DNA of 64,000 nucleotides from assembly GCA_012295275.1 (NCBI GenBank), contig CM022670.1, positions 14,909,862-14,973,861 of the forward strand, in the 5' to 3' direction. Each line of letters begins with the position of its first letter. Position 1 is the first letter of the stretch. The position numbers and the translations under genes are program-made. Under the pieces are notes generated by a model. That model made no database searches. It was not told the origin of the DNA and saw only the letters and a program-made list of their open reading frames with translations. Of this stretch, positions 40,716 to 54,830 are shown piece by piece. The stretch comes from Chrysomallon squamiferum. Lineage: Eukaryota > Mollusca > Gastropoda > Neomphalida > Peltospiridae.

Positions 40716-43700
40716 ATGGGAGATGTTGATATACAAAAGTGTATTAAAGCATTAAAACAGGCACAGTCAGACAATGATAAATTCGCAGCTTTGCTTTTGG
40801 TAAGCAGTAAACGACTGCCGATTGTTTCCTTCGAAAAATTACAAGAAGTGGAACCAAAAAAAAAAAAATACCACACCAAAAACCCCCACCCAAACAACAC
40901 TTTTTTTATTTTTATTTTTTATTTTGGATGGAATTAATCAAATATTTTCTTTAGATCAATGTCAGCAGAAATTTTACAACTATTTATTTGTTTTTAAAAG
41001 ATCGCATAATCTAGAGTGATGATGATCCGCGGGTCTTCTTAAATAATTACATCAATATATTACATGCAATATAATGAATATTGCATTCAGCTTCTTCGAC
41101 TTTTCCACGACTGTCATGTAATAATAATAATAATAATAATATGTGAGGGCCATTACACTCATTTATTCAAAAATATATAGTAAAGAAACGAGCTTAAAAT
41201 TGCAAGTAAACAAATGGAGTGATTGATGGTTTTTTTTTTTTAATATGTTCATGTAATAGTGGCACAGAACCACAGAAAAGCAAAAACAAATATGTTCTGT
41301 TTGTGTCCTAAAAAGGTATAATTAAATAATGAGCTTTGGCTGGCGTAATATTAAAAATTATTGATGTATAAAACGTTTTCATTGATCAGAACATTAAACA
41401 GTTCACACATTATAAATGTGATAAATTGAAAAACTTAAAATTGAAACATAGCTTTAAAATTTTTGCATACGATTTAAAATTTGCAAAATTTTTAATTTGT
41501 TTTGGCTTACAGTGCAAATAATTAAATAAAATTTCTTTAATATTTCTGCTTGAAAAAAAAGAGCTGATATAACAACATATAGATATAGATATTATCTTTT
41601 GGTTGTTTCATATATTTTTCTTTTCTTTTAGATTACCAAATTTATGAATGTTGAGAAGAATGATCTGTCAGAAAAAAGAGAAATTCTTGATGCCCTTGGA
41701 TATTCATTCCTAACAAGACTTCTTAAAACTAGTAATAATTTTAAATCATAATTATTGATATTTAAATGTATTTTGTCAATCCCCACAGAAAAAAAAAAAA
41801 AAAAAAAAATTATTAATAATAATAAAAATGATAATAGATATTAGGTTGTAAATGTTAGTTTTTAGGAATATCAATAAATATATTACTTCAGTGGTCCAGT
41901 ATTCCAGAAATCTTCTTGAGTGCCATCAGACTTCAAAACTATATGAACTCTTGAATCATTTTGTATTGTTTTAATTGACTCCCTGCACAATGGCTTTTCT
42001 AATACTTTGTTAACAGAAATGTAAACTTCTACATTAAAAGGCAACAGGAAACATTTTAATTTTTTTTAAAAGTGCAGTGTTTAAATCGTTGATGAGATAT
42101 ATGATGCAGAAATAAAATTTTAATAGATGAATGTTCTTATATTATAAATATTTTTTATTTGTTATTTTTCAGCTGTTGTGCCTGATGGTTGTCCCCCCTG
42201 TATTTACAAATCTGTGGCACTCAGTATTTTGTCCAGCTGTTGTTCAGATCCAAATGTGGTTTGTATTTGTTCTTTGTTCATGTATGTCTTATCACAAAGT
42301 CATAATCACTTAATTGAAGTATATGATGCACTTAATTGTGGAATTAACTGATCTTGTTTTTTTTCCTGTATGGCAGATTCATTTATGATTTTGCAGCATT
42401 TTTTGTATTGGTTTGGTTGATCTTTGTGAAAAAAGGTTTCAGGTTGGTGGTACAGATTCCTAGCTTGGAGTACACTGGATGATGTTAGCTGTCATCATTT
42501 ACACTGATGTTATTTTATTTTCTGCAAGGTTGCAGTAATACTGAGTTTCATTAACAACAGATGATCATTCTCCTTGAATAAGTTATTTTATCTTGATTAT
42601 GATAAATTGCTGCTTCACTTTTTTAAAACTTATGTTTATTTGCACCAGTCTGGGATAATAGTGTTAAAATTCAGAATTTAAAACAGTAGTCCAGAATTGT
42701 AATTAATACCATTCATAAAACAATGTATAACATTACAATATCCATGAAACTGTTTATGTTTGACTTTTGAGACTGAAATAGTATTATTATTTAAATATTT
42801 TAACCATTGCTAATAGTATATAAATCATTGCTAATTCCAGGTTTCACATCCTGAGTTGAAAAAGCAAGTACCTATATTCTGTGAAATTATTGTTCAAGGA
42901 AATGAGTAAGTTGAAGGTTATTTTTTTTTAACATATATGACAGTGTATTAATTGTAAAATCATTACCTGAAGTTATTGTTCACGTTCAGTTAATAAAACA
43001 ACTTTGGAGCTAAGCTGATTTATAATACTTTATGCTATGTATAATATAAATTAAAAGCTATTTTTCAATTTGTCAGTTTTATGATAAAATTTAATTGGTT
43101 TTAAAATATTTAAAACAAGTTGTGGATGAAACTGGTGTGATTCCATCATACCTAAGATTTAAAATATATATTTTCTAAGTGATAGTAAATGATGACAGTC
43201 CACCAGAATGTGACACCCTGTCAGTGTATATTCACAGTGATGAGGTGGGTCATCATTCTTCTGGGATGAGAAATTATAATTAAACAGTTTTCAAGGAGAG
43301 ACATTATCTTGTGTTTGGTTGTAGTAAGAGCACAGATGAGTTGGAGCAGAGTGTGGTGTCTGATTGCTATGACTGTATCAAACAGATGGCGTCTACAAGG
43401 ACAGGGCAGCTGACGCTGATTGAAGGAGGACTTGTCCCAGCTTTAGTAACAGTCATCACCAACAGCAGCGGTTTGTTTGTTTGTTCACTGCAGAAACATA
43501 AAATGTTGAAAATGTTTTTTAGTTTAATTTTTTAAATTTTTTTTTTTTTTTTAACCTGATGTTTGTTAATATTCACTATCGATGATGAAAATACATGTGT
43601 TCATAATAAATGCAATTGCTTCAGCATTCCATTACAGCATAGTTAGAATTTTTTTTTTGAGTGCAAAATAAACATCTCATGTATTAGTTCTTTGAATTTT

Positions 43701-46700
43701 TTTTTTTTTAATATGGAGAGATAGTAAGATGTTTAATAAATTATGTTTTCATTATGCATTTCAGAAAGGGGAAAGGCATTTGAGATTTTAATGAATTTAC
43801 TGCAGAGCAGAGGGAAAGATATTTGGAGAGGGAATATTGGTTGTTATGTTGAAATAATGAAGTGGCTGGTGACATGTTTAAAAGATAGTGAGGTGAGTGT
43901 TTGTTTAAGACTTTAAAGTATTAAACAACAGAGCTAACCTGTAAATATATTATTGATAAATATTCATACACAGTGAATTTAGAAACAAAAATAATATTTA
44001 AAATATAAAGGATGAAATCGGCTGCAAAATGTTTATATCTAACTGTTTGTTGAAAAGTAAATTTCATATTGTATGCATTGCTGCAAAAATGCATCTGTTT
44101 TACTGTTGTGATTAGAGTTTAACAATAAACACAGTGCTTTTGAACTTGTATACAAATTAAATTAATTGACACATATGTGATAAATGACTGTTGGTAATTA
44201 GATGGTTAGGGAAACATTTTTCATTATCATTGAAAACCAGTGGTTTCATTTCATAAGCACAAGAGTTGGATGATAGAAAACGATTATCTTATTCTTAGTT
44301 TAAATTTGGTTTATGTTTGGTTTGTTTTCAGTTCAAAAAAAAAAAAAAAATATTAATGATAATTTGGTATTATTTTATTTTAAATATTAACATTACACTA
44401 ATATAATTTGAAAGTTGAATATATAATGTACATATATCCCCAAATGTAATAATATAAAATGAATACTTGTAACTTTTCAGGATATTGACAAGTTTGAGCT
44501 ATGTGATATTCTTATTTGTTTTTTATCAGCAAATATATCAGTAAGTTTCTCCAATTATCTTTAACAATAATTTTTTTTCCTCAAGGATTAAATATTGAAA
44601 AGATAAAAGATAAATCCACATTATTATGATTCTGTTGTTAGTGTTTTATTTTCTGTAAAAACATTAAAATACCTAAATTTATATTCAGCAGAGCATGAAC
44701 TAATTTAAGAAATAATCGGTATAAAATTTAAAAATATTTTAAATTTATTTTATATCTGATACAGATTTTACTTGAATGGTGTGTAAATTAATTAATTTGT
44801 TATGCACCTTTACACACACGTGTAGACATATGCACAACCACATATTTCAGAGATAATAAAACAGGTATAATTAAATGTAATTCATTATAATACACGCTTT
44901 TTTCATTTTGTTTATGCAGTATCTTATTACACAACAAAGATAAATATTCAGATTTTTTATTTTTGTTTTTTATTATTAGGATGAACTTGAGAAAGCACCT
45001 TGGATAGGACCGCTAGTTTCTATACTTGACAGTCTCATCAGATGTAAACTAGGTAATTATATAAATATTTCATGGTAAACATGGTAAACTAAAATAGTAA
45101 AATAATGGTATTTAAAAACAATATATATATATATAAATAATTACATGGTAATTATATAAATATTTCATGGTAAACATGGTAAACTAAAATAGTAAAAACA
45201 CTCTTAAGGGATCTTACTGAATTATCCATTTTACAAAAAACCACATTTGAATGATTTACTGACATTTATTAACACTTGAAATACTGATCTTATCTTTAAA
45301 GGTGCCACACACAGAGAATCTGTTTTGAAACTTGCATCACATGTTGTCATTACATTTGGTGTAAAAAGTGTCTTGCCACCATTCACACAGGACAGCAAAC
45401 TGATTCTTATTTTGATACATCTGACCTGTATTGAAGTGAGAATGGTGCTTGAAGATGGTAACATGCAAAAGGTATGAACAATTCATGTCCATTAAAATTT
45501 GGACAGATTATTATTTTAATATTTATCAGTCTTCCAGTAAATATTTAATGACAGCAGCTAATAGTAGTAATTGTACCCCTCCAAGAGCAACAACAAAAAA
45601 AGCAACCAGTGTACACATGTAAATTTTGTGTCATACAACTTAAAACTACATAAACTGTTATGAAAAAACTGCAGCAAAAACAATGCCATTTTGTTCCATT
45701 TCTTCAGCTTTTTAAAATAACTAAATTTAATCATCTGTCAGTTTGTGACTATTCTATTGATTGACATTTCAGTAAAGGTTACTACTGTAATTTATAGAGA
45801 ATGTCATATTAAAATAAAAATATGAAATTATAGATCAATATTAAAAATAAGTTTTATGTGATTAACCTTTGCACAATAATATTATAACTGTGTTTTGTTT
45901 GTTCTGAGTGTTTCTGAAACCTTTTTAGTGATAGTTGGTTTTGAAATTTTCAATTTTATTTAAAAAATCTGTTGCATACTAATTGACTACTTGGTTTTTG
46001 TAATTTATCAGTTGTTTGATGTTTTAGATAAAGTTTTCAAAGAGATATTTATTAATTATAGATTGAGGAAAAAATGGAAGTTCTCTGTACCTATTATTCT
46101 TTACTGGAAGCTGTGATAGGCTACATGACTGTAGGAGAATCACTTCCGCTTGACTCAACACAAGTTGTCCAGCTACATTCTGCGATGACTGGAGCCTTCA
46201 ACAGTATCATTTATTTCTTGTCACAGACAGCAGAAGCTCACACATATAAAGTAAATAACACAGATTTACATGTTTTACTGATTTCTTAGTGTTGAGTGAA
46301 AGAATTATGTGGATAAATAATTCAGTAATAATTTTTATTCTAATTACTAAAGGTGTGACATTTGTATATATTCTAACTAAACAGCTACAGTATTTTGATA
46401 ATTATTGTTAAAAAATGGATAAAACTGCAGATGTAAACTTAATTCTTAGCTTGGTAGTACTTAATGAGGAGTTAGTTTCTGCATGTAAATGTAGCACCAT
46501 TTAAATATGGAAGTACATAACTGTTGTTATTTACTAATACTCATGACAGCACATAAATGTGTTACTGTTGTATTGGTCATTATTAGTACTGACATTGCAT
46601 ATTGTAGGAAATGTCTGTCTTTTTAACTTCAGGAATCTTATCATCCTGTAGTTATAGCATCTGTGCGAATGCTGGGTGCATGGCTAGCAGAAGAAACAGA

Positions 46701-49700
46701 AAGTTTGAAGAAAGAAATACTCAGCCTTCTGCCTTTTCTTGTCCATATCTGGTAGGTTGATAATTATTTTAACTATATTGGCATGTGTTTTTTTTACTTC
46801 TAATAGCTCAGAATTTTTATTATTTTTATTTTTAGAGATACATACTGTTAAAAACATTTCTCAGTCTCTCTGTATTTATACTGAATAGTAGCTCCAAGAT
46901 TTGTTATTTTCATCACTTGTTTGAAAGGTTTGTCTTAACTGTCTCAGATGATTTAGTTGTTATCAAGAAAATTGCCCCAGCACTTTGTAATGAAAAAATC
47001 TATGACTACTTTTTTTTTTATTTATCATAAATTATGATAACTTCATCATTGTTAGTGAATTTATAATTTTCTTTCCACTGAGAATTTCATTTATTTAAGG
47101 CTTTATAAATGTTTCAGAACCATGATGGACATAATGAATACATAAATAAATGGAAACTCCATCTGTTTTCAGCAAAATGTCTGTTGATATTTCTGTAAGT
47201 ATGGAGACTCTGACATTAAAAAAGACAGAAGACCGCGACATGGAATGCTGTGAGTGTTCGCAGGATGATGTGAATTCACAGACTGAGGATGATGGTGTTG
47301 ACGTAATCCGTTTTCTTCTACCAGGATTTTGTCATCTCACGTCAGAAGATGAAGCCAGAAAGATCTTGATACAAGAAGGTGCACCCACATTTCTGGTTGA
47401 TTATTTCAAAAAGAAGATGGAGATATTCCTGAAAAACAAGGAAAAATCAGAAATACAGGTAATTGTTTTATTAAGAAACGTTAATAGTGTTACTGTATAT
47501 TCTGTAATCTATGGTGGAATATGTTGAAAGTTTTACTTTAGTTTGTGGTTTTCAGTTACTTATTATTTGTATTCTGTGGATCATATTATAAGAAGAGTTT
47601 TTGTATGAGAGTTAGAGAATCTGAAATAGGGTTGCACCAGTCTTAAAGCTATTTTCAAGACAGTAGCACGTTATGGGTGATGTTGGTAATTAAGCAGAAA
47701 TAATGGTTATCCTACCACAAGCAAAATGTAGCACAAAAACTCAGTTGTGCAGCACCAGTAATTTGACAGAATAAGCATGGTCTTAATAATGTTTGTTAAT
47801 TAAATTAAATTGTTAATCAAATTAGGTACATTTTTGAGATTTAAAAAAAGAAGTAACAATGACATTTGGATTTCTGAGAAAAGTTAGGAAAGTTGAGGAA
47901 AATGTTACACATGCATTTCCCTTATATACCCACAGAGTACTGTCAACATACTTGCGAAAATCTTTTAAACTGAAAACCTTTTTAACAACAAAGTTCCTGT
48001 TCGTATTTTGAATATCACTGATGATGTGAATGCTGATAGAAATTATTTGTGATTCTCTGACATAAGATCAGCAAAACCAGCAGATATATCTCACACATAT
48101 CATCTCCTTAACACATGTCAGGACAGTCAAAGTTTTTTAAATCTAAGTGGTTATTCTATTTTTGACAGGATACTGTGTGTACTTTGTGTGGCATTCTTTT
48201 AAATTTGGCTGTGACAGAACCAGATCTGGCAGCAAGTCATCACCAATTTCATAGCCTTTTGGATTCATTATTTTTATACCTTCCTCAGATTGGTAAGTAT
48301 ATTGGATCTTTTGTTTTTCAAATATAATTATTTTAAGCCTTTGACACCAATCTTTAAAACTGCCTCCCCCTCAAGGTTCTGAAGAAGAAATTACTTTGAA
48401 TGAAAGAATCTTTCATAAATTTAGTGAATTTACATTTAGTATGTTTTCTGTTATAAGTTTCAACCCCATTTTTATATCTATGGTGCTATAGGTAAATTTT
48501 TTAAGACCTAAATTTATATCAACATTAAACCTGTGTCACTGTCATCATCATCATCATCATATATATATAAAACTTTTATTTTAGAAAATGAAATTGGAGA
48601 TTCTTTAAATAAAAATTTAAAAAAGCAGTCCTGAATTTCAAGTTAATTTTAGATTAGAGATGAAACAAAGTCAAAAATATATACATATGTGACATAGTAA
48701 TGCCCATTTTTTATTTCTGCTTTCATCATTTTATTATATATATTTTTAAAATATTATATTATTTAATTCTTTTTTAGTCTATTTTACAAATGATACTTAA
48801 ATTTTTTTTATAGTATATATATATATTGTTCAGTAATAGTAGTAAAAAATATGGTATTACTTTTGTCACACCCTGTATGTATGTAATTAGGTTACTGCTT
48901 TTTTTCAGCACTTGATTCCAGTCTTCTGCTTGTGACAGCTAATTTTGCATCTCTTGGGCTTATAATTATTCGAAACCAGAATAAAAGACAAGGTAATAAA
49001 GAAAATTATTTCTATCAATTACCCAGCTTTACTGTTTCCATTAAATTTCACCATTCTTCTCTTTTCAAATTAAAAATAATACTGAAATGTTTTATCAATT
49101 TAATAACTGTGCCAAGTTGTTGTTTTTCACCAAACATAAATGATAGAATATTTTTATTGAATAAAACGTAAAGGTTATAGAAGTCTGTTTTGCTTTTTTC
49201 CTGATATCCAACAAATTAATGTCAGTTTTTAATTTTGCTTTCTGTAGATATTAAAGTTGAAGACAGAAATCGTTTTTTGGCTTCGTCCGTTTCATTTCTG
49301 AAGAATGCTCACAGGTCATCGAAGGTCAGCAGTCAGTGCTGTCTGGTTTTATCAGACAGTTACTCAGAGCTGTGGTCAAGTATCAAACATCTGTGGTTCA
49401 TTTCAATCGATGGTAGGTTTTCATTAATTACAAAATTTATAAAATTTAATCATACATCGTAACATTTGACCTTTGTCATTCTGTGGTCGTATTTTCCATC
49501 TTAACAGATTGTCCCTAGCTGACTTAGCATAAAGAATAATATTAATAAAATTACAGTATCAGCAGAATCAAAAAAAATATTTATGTAATAAATAATTTAA
49601 AATAAATAAAGTTTAACAGAATGAGTAAACATTTATTCCCTCAAAATAGCTGTACCAAATGGCTTGATAGTTCTTTGTTAATGATGAGATACTGGATATA

Positions 49701-51222
49701 CTGTATTTATATATATATATATCATTTTGGTCAAGGGTCAATATGTATTTATTAAAATTTATGTTGGATGTCTCAAGTTTTTATTTTAATTTATATCTCA
49801 GTATTAAATAACAATATTTCAGACTAATTGTTGAAGTCGAACTTCACACAGAATATTTGACATAAGTATAACAGATTTTGTGGAAAGTCTGTGCAATACA
49901 GTCACATTTACAGATTTTTATTCATGAAATGGAATGTGAAATTTACAACAAAAAAAATATATATAAATACAAAATTAAGAAAATTAAAATGAAATAAGAA
50001 AAAAGACACTGATTGGAATGGCTTAAATATACATATTTATTTTGTTTTTAAGATTACATAATTATATTATATCAATATTTTATACATTGATGACAAATTA
50101 AAGGATCCTGCAAATTTTCTGAGCTTATTGTTTTGTATTCTTTTTTCATTTTCTTTTCACAGTGTTGACAGCTTTAATGTCAGTTATGCCAGACGTAATA
50201 CAGATTATAATCAAATCAGGATGGCTACCATCATTACTCAGAACTTTAATAGATGTCCGAGGTATGTTTGTTAATAAAATTTTACTGAATATTTGAAAAT
50301 CACATTACATAATTCTTCACTGAAAATGTTTCATATATGAAATTACTGACAATGTATAGTTTTCTCCATTTATCTTGTTCTAATTAAATTTCATTATTTT
50401 TATTTATTGTCTTAAAATATATATATAAAAATGAATAAAACTCCCACAAATAATAAATTTAGATGAATTATTAGGCTGTGATGCATAACAAATTAGATAC
50501 CTGTATTTGAATATTTTATAATGTTAAAGTATTCATCTCGCATTTATTAGTTCTATTGAAACATTTAAAATATATTTTTATTCTTTGAACAGATGCAGAT
50601 GTGGATAATGATGTCAAAGTAACTTATCTTTTACTGCTTCTGGCTGCCGCAAAAAACAGCTGTGCAGCAAAGAAAATCATAGTTGAAAAGGGAGGATTAG
50701 AAGTGGCAAAGTAAGCAACTTTTATCTTTAACATTTCTTTAATTCTCTTTGATTGCTAATGTACAGCAGTAATTCAGTGTTCAACTTCAGAAGAGTCTTT
50801 AGTTGCATGTTTAATAGTTAGTAATAATGGTGTATTTCATTAACTGTTGGCCTTAAGTAGAGCCAAAACCCCCCCAAAAAACTTAATAATAATAATAAAA
50901 ACAAGTTGAAGAAGTTTTAAACCATATAGCCATGAAATGTTATGATAATAAAATTTACCTGATAACACTGAACAAGTATTTTATTATGACAATGATATTA
51001 ATAATAACACACTATAAAAGATTTTTTTTTAATCTTCACATATTATTTTTGTCATCAGTTAATAATATTAATACCTAGCTACATTCTTGGCCCAAATTAA
51101 GTGTATAACTAATAGAACATTCAAATATGTATTTTCACAGAGTGATTTTTGTTTTCGTTCTTCTCTATTTCAGGATCTACAAAGACCAGCAACTGTTTAA
51201 TGTTCTCAGCACATCTGTATAG
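40716..51222 (+). CDS. NCDN: Neurochondrin, complete (18 coding exons, 714 aa)
   Basis: Coding exons: 40716-40799, 41632-41731, 42173-42258, 42841-42905, 43325-43470, 43765-43892, 44481-44540, 44980-45052, 45302-45471, 46062-46250, 46633-46751, 47173-47458, 48169-48292, 48909-48992, 49248-49412, 50163-50261, 50593-50710, 51174-51222 (TAG). They sum to 2145 bases, with consistent phases and GT-AG introns. The length is close to the 729 aa of the human protein. Matching landmarks are [10 protein letters not shown] (about 19-28), PDGCPPC (65-71), LGAWLAEET (381-389), LLPGFCHLT (455-463) and an EGAP motif soon after. The protein is predicted to be all-helical, armadillo-like and cytosolic. In vertebrates neurochondrin is neuron-enriched, binds GPCR tails such as mGluR5 and inhibits CaMKII phosphorylation. 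Those roles are carried over from the family, not seen here. An acidic Cys-rich stretch (about 426-450) before LLPG looks lineage-specific. The ATG has an early in-frame context and gives the expected short N-terminus. Confidence 0.96.
45053..45200 (+). repeat. Intronic tandem repeat copying a 5' splice site
   Basis: The first about 50 intron bases after the exon ending at 45052 (GGTAATTATATAAATATTTCATGG and onward to 'aaactaaaatagtaaaa') recur from 45147. The copy therefore repeats the GTAATT donor context 96 bases downstream. Confidence 0.85.
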
Positions 51223-51321
51223 AGAAAGATTCTGTCACACACATTATAAAATGATCAAACAGTTATGATGCATGTTATCCGGTGGACTGTTGAAAACAAC
51301 AGATTTGTATTCATTTGTAAC

Positions 51322-51327
51322 AATAAA
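51322..51327 (+). terminator. Likely NCDN polyadenylation signal
   Basis: AATAAA 100 bases past the neurochondrin stop codon, with further AATAAA-like hexamers just after (tgaaataaataaaat), in a typical short 3' UTR position. Confidence 0.6.
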
Positions 51328-51339
51328 TCATGAAATAAA

Positions 51340-52235
51340 TAAAATATTTGAGAAAGGATTTTTTGTTTGTTAAAGCTCAATAATAATTGTGGGCGTAATT
51401 AATATGAATTGTGTATAAGAAGAAGAAACTAGTTTTGTAACAAAAGTGAATTAAGTCAAGAAACTTTTTATCACAAAAATGAAGATGGATTTTAATGGAA
51501 ACATTGCACTATTGGCACAAGTAGCAATCTGGCAGATAAATAGAATACAAATTCAGTATTTCAGAATTTAATATTTTGTAATATTTGAGCAGAATTCATT
51601 CCATTTCACCAGACTACAAATTATGGGGAACATTTTTTTTTTTTTAAATTTTATTTTTTTTTTTTTTATTCATCTAAGATCCAGTAAGACCCACTGTAGA
51701 CCACAGCAAATGTCACAGCATCAGTTCCCTGTTCAAGTATTACAACATTTTCTTTTGTTTTACATTTTATTTTTAACATAAATTAAAAGGAATTGGACAA
51801 AATGTGCATTAATGTAAATTTAATGTAGTCCAATAAACTTAGAATGTGATTAAAAAGAAATGCATTGACAACAAAAGAAAGTCAGACTTGTTTTTTACTT
51901 AATTTTTTACTTAATTTTAAAACTTTTATTTTTAACATGCATTTCATAAAAATAAAACAAGATGGTGTTCATTGAATTTTTATCTGACTCTGCCTTCTTG
52001 TGGATTAAATGTAATGAAATATTTTTAATAGTATTTAATGATCCAATATAATAGATTGATACTAGTGTTACTGTTATGTTGCTGCATGATGCAGCTTGGT
52101 TGTTGTTTTCTTCACGACCAGAAAAGAAAGATTGATGTGATTGAGTATTATTTTCCTTTAAGAACATGTATCATTTAATTTTGTATATCATGGTGGTAGT
52201 ACCAAGCATGCATAGTGTGACTGAAATGCTTGTCA
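51340..52235. other. Intergenic 3' of neurochondrin
   Basis: No gene seen; poly(T) runs near 51628-51668. The minus-strand ORF at 51907-52167 has no recognisable motif. Confidence 0.5.
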
Positions 52236-52236
52236 A

Positions 52237-52376
52237 AACCCTTGTCAGATATGACCCCTGACAAGTGTAACTCCTGTCAGACATACCCCTATTAAATAAA
52301 ACTCCTGTTGGACATAAGACCTCTGTGAGACATACCCGCTGATCAACAAAACACTGAAACATAACCCCTGTCTGAC
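52237..52376. repeat. Degenerate minisatellite, about 16-bp unit
   Basis: About eight imperfect units resembling ACCCCTGTCAGACATA follow one another (cccttgtcagatatga, cccctgacaagtgtaa, ctcctgtcagacatac, ctcctgttggacataa, cctctgtgagacatac, cccctgtctgacc). The ORFs crossing it are a product of the repeat. Confidence 0.75.
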
Positions 52377-53620
52377 CACTTTCTTTGAGGTTTTCACAAT
52401 AACATGTAGTAAATCACAAAAGTTATTACCTTTCAATGAAACATCTTTTGGATGATTGTTAAATTTATTCAAACTTTATGTTTGTTAGTGAGAAAAGTTC
52501 TTTATAACTCCGACAAGAATGGGAGATAAACATGATTAATATTGCTGCCCCATTTATTGCGGTGGATCAGTTATTTTTGATTATACGTTTTGAAATGGAT
52601 TATAATGTTTTAAACATGTAAATATAAATATTATATAGATGTACACACAGATAAACATAAGCATACATACACTGATGCATCTGTGGACATGAACAGTGAA
52701 AATAAATTAATGAGAAATGACTAGTTACCATTTAAAATAGAGAAATATACTAAGCAAATAAATAAATAAATGTAAATAAATCAATAAATAAATATTTATA
52801 ATTAATAAATAAAAAAAAAAAAAAAATAATAATAATAAAATAAACATAAAAGTAAAAATATTAATGGTAAATGAAATATTAATGCTACAGTTGCAGCTGT
52901 AGCAGAGGTAGTAATGAAAGTGGTAGTAATGATTGTCTTAGGGGGAAATAGCTGCAACTGTAACAAAAAAGTTTTAGTTGTTTTTTTGTTGTAGAATAAA
53001 ATGTAATTGTTCTTCCTGTAATAGTATTAATAGATTTAATGTTGATAATTTTAATTAATTTATTTATTTATTGAAATAGGAAAACTGCGGTGTGCATTAC
53101 ACGTTAAATATGCTTACCGGGACTGGCAATCATAAAATAACCTTGACATGAATCAAGACGTCAGTGTTTTAGATCCAACTGACCTAAGAAAATACCGGTG
53201 CACGTAGAATGCAATATTAAGTGCACCAGGGGAGAACAGCAAAACAGAAATTATGTGTGAATAAATCCGGGTGCATGGTAAATGTGCATCGGTGCTTGTC
53301 GGAAGTTTCGAGTTTAATACTTCGAAGGACAGGCGAGGAAAATCGGTCAAAATGACCCGCAAAGTGACCCGTATGAGATGAACTGTCGTAGTATTTCATT
53401 TATTCAAATGATAATTAATGTAAATATGTTCAATAAAAGTTTAATTTTATTTTTGTTTTATTATTATTATTATTTTAAAGCGAGAAAGGTATTAACTATG
53501 TCATAGTTGCAAATACGGTCGTATGTAAACTCTTTTTGAAATGAGGCAAAAACACTTGATCGCCGAGCTAATAACAGTTTGGGCGGGGGCTTAGGCGCCG
53601 ACTAAGCCTTTCATAGTTTA
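52377..53620. other. Intergenic, AT-rich
   Basis: No gene seen. Contains AAAT-type repeats and an A run near 52740-52830. Short minus-strand ORFs at 53153-53399 show no family motif. Confidence 0.45.
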
Positions 53621-53624
53621 TATT

Positions 53625-54305
53625 TTTGCTTTGAGTTGCGTGCTAAAATCCGAGTTACAACCGAGCTTCAGATACGCCGCCGCTAGTTGACGCAACGAAC
53701 AACATAGCATCCCGCGTTTCACTCGTGTTTTTTTTTTTTTTTTTTTCACGTGGTTATCTCGCTGCACAAGGGTCTCTGTTGCGTTGTGCTCGCGTTTTGT
53801 GCAGTATTTTGCCAAATTTCTTTTTTTCTGGCCACGGATCCTAAGAAAGTGAGTGTAAACGACAGTGCTGAGAAGATGAAGCGGATGATGTCCATCGAAT
53901 TAAAGCTTGATCATAGAAAAACAGTCGACTTGGGTTGGTACTACGAGCATGGTACGTCTACGATATGTACCATACTGAAGCTGAAGGAGTGAATAAAGAC
54001 TGTAACTCCAGCCAAAGGCGTTAAAATAATTTGTCTGATCTCTAAGATAAATACACTTTACAAAACCAGTTTATTTCTTTACATTCTCTTTTATTTTGTT
54101 TTTATACATTATTTGTCATTTATAAATACATTTTTCTTATTTAAAAACACGTTACAAAAAAAAAAAAAAAAATTGTGTAATGTTTTGGGGTGGCTGGAAC
54201 GGATTAATGGTATTTCAGTTAATTTCAGTTGGAAAAATTGATTTGATATACGAGCAAATTGAGATACGAGCTTGGTCACGGAACAGATTAAACTCTTCAG
54301 TCACG
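53625..54305 (+). mobile_element. Tigger/pogo-type DNA transposon, internally deleted
   Basis: An open segment at 53750-53992 contains a CENPB/Tigger-type N-terminal helix-turn-helix: KKVSVNDSAEKMKRMMSIEL, then a degenerate middle and TSTICTILKLKE, the last matching the 'STIxTILK' recognition-helix signature of Tigger transposases. The reading frame ends at TGA right after it. The right end at about 54185-54300 has typical Tigger terminal sequence (ggaacggattaatggtattt, then gatatacgagc, gagatacgagcttggtcacg). The left end has the related 'gtgctaaaatccgagttac...gccgccgc' sequence. The DDE catalytic part is missing between the two, so this is a dead deletion derivative. Confidence 0.75.
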
Positions 54306-54359
54306 GTATATTATATATAAAGTCTCAATTTCGATATGAGGTATTTGCCTCAATTCAGT

Positions 54360-54830
54360 TACGACCATGAATACAATGTGTGAGGGAAACAAGAAGGCAG
54401 TTACTAAACTGCTTGAAGCGTGAAGCTATCTTCAAATAAAACATCTTTGCCGAGAGATCGGATGGACAAAGTTTTCTTCCAAAGAGCAAAGATATGTTCG
54501 ACAATGCAGATACGATGGATAGGTTTTCTTTTTATGTTGCATGCCATTAAATGCCTAAAAACTGTTTATGGTCAGGCATTTGGTAGGTATTAATAACTGG
54601 AAACAGAATGCCTTAATTTAAATTATTTAAAATACTTAAATGGATTTGTTTTCATAAACAAATCTGTTGTTTATGAAAATATTGACATTTGTTAGATGGT
54701 TAGGTGAATTTATATTTATGTATTAAATGTGTTATTTATTAAAATGTTGACATTTGTAATTTAGGTTGTTTTTCTCCTTCCATTTTTTTAATTTTTTTAT
54801 GCTGCAGTCCTGTGCCATCTGAAGGAATAT
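54360..54830. other. Unassigned spacer between two transposon remnants
   Basis: Begins with a short broken coding-like piece (MNTMCEGNKKAVTKLLEA then a stop), which may be the N-terminal part of the following Tc1 element or another repeat. It then passes into AT-rich sequence. I cannot assign it. Confidence 0.3.
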
